NCBI GenBank assembly: GCA_032622095.1
Contig: CP136064.1
Span: 178,844,011-178,908,010 of the forward strand
Source: Siphonodentalium dalli
Lineage: Eukaryota; Mollusca; Scaphopoda; Gadilida; Siphonodentaliidae
Reading direction: 5' to 3'
DNA length: 64,000 nt
The position numbers and the translations under genes were made by a program. The notes beneath the pieces were generated by a model. The model ran no database searches. It was given only the letters and a program-made list of their open reading frames with translations, and was not told the origin of the DNA. Below are positions 50,301 through 61,400 of the stretch, in pieces. The first letter of the stretch is position 1. Each line of letters begins with the position of its first letter.

Positions 50301-53300
50301 ATCAGCTTTCCCCGATTTATTTCCTTACTTTTCCACTTCCATGTCTAATGTGCCTGGACTATAATATACTATGGGATTTTGAGGTTGAACATTAAAAAAA
50401 TGTTGATTGTACTCCACCAACATAAAGTCCTTCTGGAATAGATTCATTGAAAATATAATGTAATCATTGAGCATTGTTTTATATGGTGTGTTTTCATGAC
50501 AGGTCTTTCTCTTGATGCCATGTAAGCTGTATACCAAGGACATTCAGATGGGATGGATTGAGTTTGAGAATGGCAGACATATTTTTGAGATACAGAACTT
50601 TAATAGACAGAGACCCGAGTAAGTAATAATATAAGTGTATGCTTATCCAGGGTTTCCGCTAGGGGTCTGGGGAATGGGTCCGGTAGCTGCTATTGGGGAA
50701 ACCCAGTAAATAATTAAATATATGAAGACCGATTTATCTGTAATTTCGCCATTTACCGTACCGGCCGATGTATAAGTCGCAACTTTCTAACCCAGTTTCC
50801 CTTATTAAAAACTTCCTGTGACTTATGGATCGGTATGTCATGAGGGGCATTTTTCATCAGGAGTTTGAGAAACAAACGGCGATCACAGGTAAGCAACAAG
50901 ACAAAATGCCGGCGCAAACTAAATCTAAAAAGATGATAAATCCGATATATAAAAAAAAAAGTCAATGAACCCATTCTCACTGTGACTGTTTGTCTTTATT
51001 TTATTCCCTGTCTCACACATTTATATAAAATTATATGTATTAGTATCTGATAATTCAACTGCAAAAGAGCAGCAAAACATTGGGCGTCCTTGACCTGACT
51101 AATAATTGTGGACATGTGCATGATATTCAATGATTGCGGAATAATAGCTTTGATTATCTCTATTATTGTGACACAGTTAACTGCACGTGTGCAAACTTCT
51201 ACTGGATGACGTCACATCGGAATGATTATCTAAGCCAGCCCGGGAACGAGCATTAAACAAACTATTACTCTGAATGAGGGCATGCATTAAGGCGAAGCTG
51301 CGAACTTGTGTATGTTGCACAAAGTTTCTTTTATGATGATCGCCATTAGACCAAGCGTTTTTATGCTTCAGTTCGCGACAATGAGGCAACCACTAAATTA
51401 ACGATCCATTGCCCTAAAACAATAGTAAGCCAAGTCGCAATTTTATATTACTATAAATGATACGATATTTGTGTGTTTCCTCTGCCTCAAATTATACACA
51501 TGTTTTATACAAGTTGGAATAATGATGAACAAATTAGTCCAAACGCCTCGTCAATATTCACGTCAAGATAATAAATGAGGCAGTTTTTATGATCCACGTT
51601 CCCAAACTCTGAAGTAAATTGAACCAATGATATCTCCCCTGATATGGAATTTCCCACCAATCACGTGGGGGAATCGCGTGAAACTATTTGTGGGGTGTCA
51701 CTATTTATGGTTCGTTCATGCTGTTATTTTTGTTTCTGAAGATGGACTGTGTCGATTCAACTTGGTCATTATTAATGAAAATAAGGTTAGATATCATATA
51801 TAGCCTGCCGAGACAGACAAGACTGAATAAGTTTTTAATAACGTCATTTATTTGTGTATGAGCGGGATTCATGCAACGACCGACGGGGGGGGGGGGGGGG
51901 GGGAATGGGTCCGTGGTACGGACCCGCAGCCGGCCTGGCGGAAACCATCGCTTATCCTTCTTTTCCCTTTGTGAGATAGCTACTGACATTAAGAGTTAGT
52001 CTGAATCTGGCATCAAGAGTCCACTTACGCTGTGCAGCATTTTCTTCTGTGGCTTTATTAATTCTTTTTATCTGGTTCTCCAGGTTTTTCTATGGCTTTG
52101 ATTTTGCAGTAGCTTATTTCAAGTGCTGCTGTGTGCATTGTCTAATAACATCATTGCATAGATAAATTATACTAAAATGTTATGGTCTGTCTCCCCAAAG
52201 ACAATTTAACTAATTTCAGCCTGACTACCATATTGAATGTCTCTGTTGGTGTATGCAATCTACATCTCACCATTAATTCATCATTAAATTTTAAAATCAA
52301 GTTGCAAAAGCTTAAATAGATTTTTTCCAAAAAAGAAAAAAACACTGCTTTACACTTTAGCATTGCACTGACATTTACCATATGCAGTTTCTAGTACTGC
52401 TGGAATAAATGTGAGAAAAAAATATAAAATTGCTAAAGAAAAAGAAAAAATGATAAAAAATTGTTATAGAAAGTAAGAAAAAAATATATAAAATGATAAA
52501 AATTGTTAAAGAATGTAAGGAAAAATTATTTTAAAAATGATAAAAATTGTTAAAGAATATAAGAAAAATTGATAAAAAAATTTATAAAAAATTGTTAGGC
52601 CAATGCATTTTCTTATATATGCGATGTGACCTATGTTCGATTCGTATATATAAGAGAATGCATTGGCACAGGGTCTTTAATGTTGCATCAGCGTAGCTCC
52701 CATTATTCAAGGTTTAAACTCAATTCAACTTTTTGCAGCTCACCTGTTGTGGCTTCATCGAGAATGAGTGCCAGGTCGGCTGCCTCTGTTACTAGTTCAT
52801 TGGGTCTGTTGCAGCCTGCTGGTCTAAAAAATGTCCACCTGAAAATGGTCGTCCCTGCTGAATCAATCAAAAAGGTATGTTTATAATTCACCCTTTAGCG
52901 GGTAGAATGACATTTATGGTGTCATGCGGTTGGTGGGTGGCACAATATTTGTATCGTTTTCAATAGTTTTGTAATAATGTAATATATATTTACACACACA
53001 TAACATTGTAAAATCAGCCTACTAAATGAGAAGCATTTGTATATTTGTCTAGATGGAGGTTTATAGTGTTAACATTTTATGCATTACCGCTTTTAGTCGC
53101 ACTTTTAAAAAGACAACACGCATCAATTGAAAAGATGTAGCGACATGGTATGTGTAGTTGTCTGTGCATGATGTCATTATAAATTGACCAAAATGGCCAT
53201 GCCCATTTAAATAGTCCTGCATTGCATACTCGCCATGAATATGATAACAGTTTAATTTGCACGTCCTTGTATACGGTACATGTACCGCTAGATCATCGGA

Positions 53301-56300
53301 TATCCAGAATAATTTAATTATTACTACAGTACTTAAAATATAATTTACTCAGTATTTTTCCAAATATATTCACCCACGGGGATAAGTTGTATATGGCCCA
53401 ACAAAAGGTTAAGGATTAATATCAAGAAGTAATTGTGCTGTTCTGATAGCGGTAAATGTCACAGTTCAAACCCATTTTCAAACACAGCGAACTAATGGCA
53501 AAATGGATTTTTCCTAACGATGTCCCCATAGCTGGATTGATTAGGTTGTGGATGCTATCGTCGCTGTCAGAGTGTCTGAGCTAGAAAAGGTAGTTATTGG
53601 GACCGATTTTCGAACGTGAATTTAGTTGAGGGACATCTCAATAATTTTGATAATATTAAATGATAATTTGTTCAGACACATTTGAAGCAATGGACATCAT
53701 ACTGACCCAGTAGCTGCACCCATTTTGACAGATACATTTTAATTCTTATAATTATTTGGCATCATTATACCCCCCGCAACGAAGTTAGGGGGTTAGGGGG
53801 GGGTATACTGGAATCAGCTGCTCCGTCTGTCGTCCGTTGAGCTTTCCGTCGTCCGTCCGTGGACACAAATTTGTCCGGAGTTTTTCTCAGTCGTTTTTTT
53901 TATCAATTTCCGTGAAACTTGGCACAGACATCAACCACCATGGGAACCAGTGCACCTGCGGTTATGACATCTGTCGGACTTTTTTTTGGTGGAGTTATCT
54001 CCCCTTTTTCGCAACATCTATAATTTTGTCCGAGCTTTTATTCCTACATTTTTAGGTCAATTTTTTTTATAACTTGGCACAGATATTTAGTACCATGGGA
54101 ACCTGTGCACCTGCGATTATGACATCTTTCCAACATTTTTTGGTGGAGTTATCCCCCTTTTTCGACTTAGAACTTTTATTCCTAAATTTTTTGGTCAATA
54201 GGTTTAACATTAGGGTTAGGGTTGTGCACCTGCAATGGGAACTGTTATTTTGTTATTTTAACTAAATGTTTACTGACATGTGAAACATCTTAGTATTTTA
54301 AAAACACGGGGTATCCTTAGTCCCATTGGGACAGTCACACCTCTAGTTCATTTTGAACCCAGTTGGTACTAAATGGATTCTCACATCAATTATAAAATTA
54401 TACAGAGAAATGGTCTGTTATACAAATGGAGGGTTTTTTCTAGATAAATTAGCAGATGACAATATGACAAACGAGAATACAAGGGCAGAAGGATTATATT
54501 ATTTCAGATAATAAGTTCAATAGATCGTTTGTTGAACTTATTATCTTAACATTTCCTATGGGAACTACTCATCATTGAGTATTTAGTGTAGAAAGGTTAA
54601 ATTTATTATATTATACTATGATTCTATACCTTTGTCATTGCATTGCGATGCTTCCTATTTTACCCCTGAAGTGTTTCTTTAACTTAAATCTTGTCACAGT
54701 TCTCTGTTTGTGATAAAATTATTCCACTTTTCAGAATGCATGGTTGTCGGACCTGAAAGCTGAGAAGGTTAAGTTGCATGTGGCCGTGTACTTTGGCAGC
54801 ATCCGACTGCAATCTCGCATGTCAAGGATATTAGCTGTTAAAAAAGAATCTCGCAAAGACAAATATGGTGCTATCTGCTACCAGCTCACGTACCCTAAGG
54901 AGAAGTTTGTTTATGAAAATCTCGACCTGTCCATGTACGATGTGGAGAAGGAACTTGGAGCTTATCCTTATGTTATTATCAGCGTGGAGTACAATCATCA
55001 ATCCAATGCCGGTAGAAGTATGTACAATAACATTCTAATGTCGTAGTATTACTGTTTCACCCTTTCTATACTGAATTGATTTTCCCATAAGTTATAAAAG
55101 TTGATATTGGAATGGTCTATAATTCATTTGGAGGGGTGCTCATGGAAAATGAGCAGACGACAGACCTACCAAAAGATAATACAAGTGCAGAAGGATTCTT
55201 GTAAATTGGTTGGAATGTTCAGATAATAAGTTCAACAATCTCAATATTTCCAAAGGGAACTACCATCAATGAGTATTTAGTATATAAAGGGTTAAAGATA
55301 ATGAAATCTACTGATTGAATATCACGATTGTCATGATATTTTTGTCAATAAATAATTAATCATGATTATTTGGAAGAGTTTAGGGTACATATAAAAACAT
55401 TGATACATTGATGCAAGATAACGAGACGCTTGTTCTCATACCATGCACTTGGATAAGTTTTTGTATTTATTATTATGTTGAATTGATTATTTGAACATTT
55501 CCTAAGGGATAACAAATCTAGGGCCCTGCGAATCAGGGGTTTACGTACATTATGTACATTATTGAAATTGCAAGTGTCCACAAGTGCAAGCTTATCATTT
55601 TGATGCTGGAATCACAGGTAATTAACAACTATGGGGGGGGGGGGTCTTTAATTAGTCACATTATAGTGAGGTGCCGAATCAGGATAGTATTATCGGGAGT
55701 AATATGTAGAAGAATGTAGAAGATTAAACGGGTCTGTCAGCATGCTAATTTACCAGCACTAGGAAATAATGATTCAAATTATGTTTTATTTTTCTGTTGG
55801 TCATCAAAAGTGGGTCTTGAGCTTGTGCAGATATAGCTGAAACCCTGATTAATACGCATTATTTAAAAACTATTCATTATTATTATTATTGCTGTATTTT
55901 TTAGGCAAACCTCCTGCTCCTTTAGGATGGGCTCGGTTACCATTATTTAAAAGAAACAGCCAAGGTGGCCGACATTCATCAGCATCATTGGACACGTCAG
56001 TGTGGAGTTTACTTGCTGGCACCACCACATACACGCTACATCCCGGGGATGTACCAGACAGTCTGGCAACAACAGATCCAGTTACTCCTTCAGAGAAAGG
56101 AGATGGTAAGTTAACCCTTGAATACGGAATTGAAATTCCCACTTAAATCAAGAATATGCAAAGGAATAGTATTTGTAGGGATGTTGAGATCATGTGAGCA
56201 AATAGCAGACATAGACACTTTTGAGGATTAATTTGTAGGAATGTTCAGCTTGTAGTTAACAAACAGACAATGGATGATGAGGTCCCCAAAGGGTGAATTT

Positions 56301-58440
56301 AGTGATGCTAGCCCGCTATGTGGGATAGCGTCACTAAATTCACCCTCTGGGGACCTCATTCTGCAAATGACAGTCACACTAAACTCAGGATTGCATGGAA
56401 CTGGTATTTAGATTTTTTTCAAATAGCGCTTGTCAAGTAGGGATGTAGCTAGGAGACTCAAAATTTTGCTCATCTCCCATAAGAAATAATTTTAGCTCCT
56501 CTATATAAACAGAAAGTATATAATTAATTGATTGATGACTATTTACAGATGACATTATTGGCTATGGGTCGGAGCTTGTCACCACAATATATGATCCACG
56601 TCTACAGTCTCCAAGAGATGATACTCCATTGTTTGATGATTTCAAGGAAACATCTCCACAAATTCCTCCAAATGATACCAAGATTAATATGTTAGTTTAT
56701 ATAAATGCTTTCTATCATGCAAAAATTATGTTTTAACGCTTTCATGAAGGAAGCTCATAGTCTCCCATAGGGTGTCTCGCATATATAAGAGAATGCACTG
56801 ACTTACAAGGTCAAGGTAAATATTGTTACGCCAATGTATTCTCTTATTTATGCGAGGCTCCCTGTGGGAGACTCACATATATATGAGAATGCATTGGTAT
56901 AGGGATTTCGCAAAATTTCAGGAAGTTCCAGTCATGGAAGGGTTAATAGTAACTAATATGAAACTTAAGTCAGGTAGACATTTAATATTAATCGTATAGG
57001 CTTCAAATGACTCTACAAAATATTTCCTTTAGAATGTTCAATTTGTCTTGGCCAGATAACATATCCATATTAGGTAATATAGTCTGAACCATATTGGTTA
57101 TATAAATTTCTTATGGGAGAACACAAGTCAGTTCAGTCCCATTCTTAACTTATAGATATTCAATTGTATGATGTGTATGGCTGATTGGATCCGAACTGAA
57201 TTCTAGGCCCCTGCGAATATTTGAGATTCGCTTCGATGTTAATATCTCTATTGTGGTTCATTATTGTCATCGAATCGAATTTCCGATTTGAATGTTTTGG
57301 AATATCCAATTTATCCCAATCATTGTGACAAAGTTTCTAATTTTATGCATGGTGATAGTGAACCAGGCATGATTGCGACACTCATATTTTGTTAAATTAA
57401 AGAGGTTGATTCACTAATATTTTGCCAAGTTGCAAGCAAGAGACAAGCTGTCACAAATGCCTAGTATTTTATGATCAATCGTGTAGATCTGTATACATGT
57501 TCATGTCTATGTGCCTAATTTTCTATTTTCGCAAACTGCACAATTGTGGGTGTACATATAAATATATTGTTATAGTTAGTGTTACGGGTATGATAACAGC
57601 ACAAATATGTTGATCTGAAGATGTGCTAATAATATCATCTGCATTATTAACTGCAAACAGCAATATTATTTTAGTATCATTACTAAAACTTAATTGATAT
57701 ATATATATACTAGAAGGTGACCCGACTTCGTCCGGGCTTTGACCTTGAATTGACCATTTTGAAGGTCAAGGTCAGGTGGGGTCAAACACCAACACCCCAA
57801 AAATGGTGGAAATCGGCCCAGCGGATACCGGGAAATCGGCCCAGCGGATACCGAGATACCCTATGCATCAAATTTCGTCCGTAAAAATCCGCCAGTTTAA
57901 CCCGATTTGATTTCCACTCAAGTATATAAACGCGCCTCATATACACACGCTCATTAATTATCAAGTTTCAACGTAAAGATAAATTACCATCGGTGCCCGA
58001 GATATCGCCAAGACGTCTGAAACAGTCAAATGCATCGGCCGGTTAAGCGTTAACGTGATCTAACATTATGACCTCTAACGACGTCATAGAAGTTACGCAT
58101 TGTTTTTATCCTGATGGAAGATAGTACCACTTCTTCTTGATAATTGAGGCAGATAACTAAAACGGATACATACGCATTATATATCGTTGGAAAGAGGAAA
58201 CACGAAAGATTCTCACAGTGTCATTATTATGACTGGCATTTTATTATTCGCGCTGTTTCGAATCGATTTGTAAGCACCGAACTCAAATGAAAGTCCCGTA
58301 ACACAGCGTAAAAACAGATTTGACCTCGGCACGTGAAAAGTTTACCTCGGATCAATAGGCCCATGTTCGTTCCCGGGTCGAATTACGTGTCCATACCAAG
58401 TTTGGTGGAAATCGGTCCAGCCGTGTTCGAGTCCATCGCG

Positions 58441-58477
<37 letters not shown>

Positions 58478-61400
58478 AGATCTTCCAAAATATATAATAG
58501 ATATATATATATATATATAAATTTTACAACAGAAATTTTTACATGCTATGCTATTTTCTTTCCAAATATTTTATATTGTAAATCATCCTGCCTCTCATTG
58601 ACAATGGATGAACTACTGACCATAAAAGTTTAGCTAGACACATTTCAACTTGTATTTGAATTTTCCCTTTGTTTAAACTGTATATACTTGCAAGTTGTAC
58701 AACTATCTGTTAAATTGAAATTGTAATAACACAGTTAATAATGAAAAGTAATTGTTTACATCCAAAAATGTGTTTTTTTTATAATTCTGCAATAAACATA
58801 TAAAAATGCACTCTGATACACTGTATATTAATTATTTACCTCTCTTGAATGCATACAGTGTGTCACCGGACGGTCCACCATCTCCACACCGTGAGAGAAG
58901 TATCACACCTACTCCCGTGTTAAGAGCCTCGCCACCGCCATCACCTCCAAAGAGAACACCTCAACCTAAAAAAGACACATTAGCTCCAAAAGCAGCCAGG
59001 CGTCAATCAGTTAAGCCAGGAACAAAACTCAATCTTGATTCATGGGTTCTGTACAGGGAGGAAACAAGCAAAAACTATCCTTCCCCTTCGACAAACAGTG
59101 AAGCGTTTGATCTCTACATTGATGAAGTGAGATTCATTCCTGATAACGCAACAATCACCAAGGTGAGATAATAACCAGGTTCTCATTGTTCTCGTGATAT
59201 ACAGTAATGCCCTAAATAATCGACTCCTTAACCACAGTATAATTATGGGTCATTTTTTCAGGATTTAGTCAGAAATATGGCTTGTTGCCATTCATTGTAA
59301 AGCTCTCCCTAGCTTGGCATGATATCCAGATCGACAAGATATCATCTCAGGATATTGTACACAAAGTTTTTTGCTTTTACCATAAAATGCATGAGAGCTT
59401 TCCGATAAATGGCAACAAGCCATATTTCCGACTAAATCCCGAAAAATTACCCATAATTCTGCTGTGGTTAAGGAGTCGATTATTTAGGGCATTACTGTAA
59501 GCTCAATTTAGCAGCATTTTCTTTCCCAGGCTCTTGCCAGGAAAACTTGCCCCACCCATAACACCATACATCAAATCATCTTTGGGCAGCATAATGTTCT
59601 TTCTTATATGCACTTACCGGGAAGACCCCATCCATAATGCCGTACATTACCAAATAATGTCAATTAAATGCCATATATTTAGCTTAATATCAGTGTAGAA
59701 ACATGCCAATAACAACACCATTTGATATTTGTGTGAAGAGACAGACTCTATGCTATTGATGTAACGATACAGGGGTTATCGGTGATAGCCGATATTTTAT
59801 AAAAAATTATCTGCCGATCCGATACAGATACCGATACGTGAAAAAAGCTTGGAAGAAACATAACAAATTTCCGTATCAATTTGAAGTTGTCTTTTAAATT
59901 GCAAAGTATTAACGGCAAAGAACGGATTAGCTTACATTCCCCAAATCCTGGCAAAATGATTTAACATTCCGTTGCATTCAATTGATTCAAAATGAAAAGA
60001 TTTCCTCAATATTTGATTCCGAAGTTAAAATTGCATTTAATAACACCCGCAATGTACTGCATAGATTGTTGACATTTTCTTTGCCCATGTCTTGACGGCA
60101 GATACAAATCCCGCCCATCGAGCACTCTGATTGGATCGGATGGTTCCATCAAACAAGTATGTCACCTCCTCTATCTGCAGCCATCGAATACCAGAACGTC
60201 AATCAATTGGAATCAAAGGCATTTAAACACACCCAGTTAAATATTGTTAACACGTGATGTTTCTGGTCTCCGGCAGACAATGATACATTATCGCAAGTTT
60301 CCAGGCCTCGGTGATTTAGCGTTTGATGTACCGCCAAACAGTGGCAAACTTTATATTTTGTGACTGTGACGTCAAACAATTCACACACACCTGATCCCCG
60401 GCACATTGTGACCTCCCGTTAACCCTTGTATTTTGCACTGAACAGGACTCAACAAAATCTCAACATGCGCGTTATTGTAATTGTATACAGTTTTTGTTTT
60501 AACTTTTAATTATTAAGCGCAGGGAACTACGGTACGTAATTACGGTAATTGAAATGTGTATTTGGGTCATGAGTGTACCATCAAGTGACCAAGTCGATGT
60601 TGTTATGATGGGTACAGCACCGTGTGTGAGGGCGGTCTGACCCGTGCGTAAAATAGTCGATACTAGTATTGTTCTGGAAATTCCCGTCATTCATTTAATA
60701 TCAAAGTAGGAATTTGTGTCACAACGTTCACAAAGGACGCGACATATCGGTTGACGATATCGGTCGGGAGACTAACTTTTGCCGATACCATATATATCGG
60801 CCCGATCCGATAACCGATGCCGATAATCGGTACATCACTACTCTATGCGTTAGAGCAGTGGATTCTATAAGAAACCCTGGTATTGACAAGAAACGATCAG
60901 TTAGTTGATGAGATCATGATGGCAGCGATGTCATGGTGACAAGGACCAGACCAACTAAGACTCTGGGTTAGCTTCATGAGGCACAACTCTCTTTGAGGGT
61001 AATCTGATGAATGTCCATTTTACAAAAACTGCTATATATACTATATTGTATTGAGACATTGTCGAACATCAGTTGGAGTTCTCATGAAAGAATATCTAAA
61101 CACATAAAGTGACTACAATAGTGTTTACCATGGCAACAATCATGGGCTCTCCCTAGCTTGGCAGGATATCCAGATCGACAAGATATCATCTCAGGGTGTT
61201 GCACACAACATTTGTTGCTTTTACCATAAAATGCATGATTTACCCGTTTTTGTCACGAGCCACCCTACTAAATGGAGTTTCAGTGACCAAATGAAAAATT
61301 AGACTTATTTTCTTGTGGTCTCAATGCTATCAAGAAGCTTCCAGGGGTGATTTGCTAATCACGAATTTTTTTTATATTTGGTCACTGTTTCCAGAAATAG

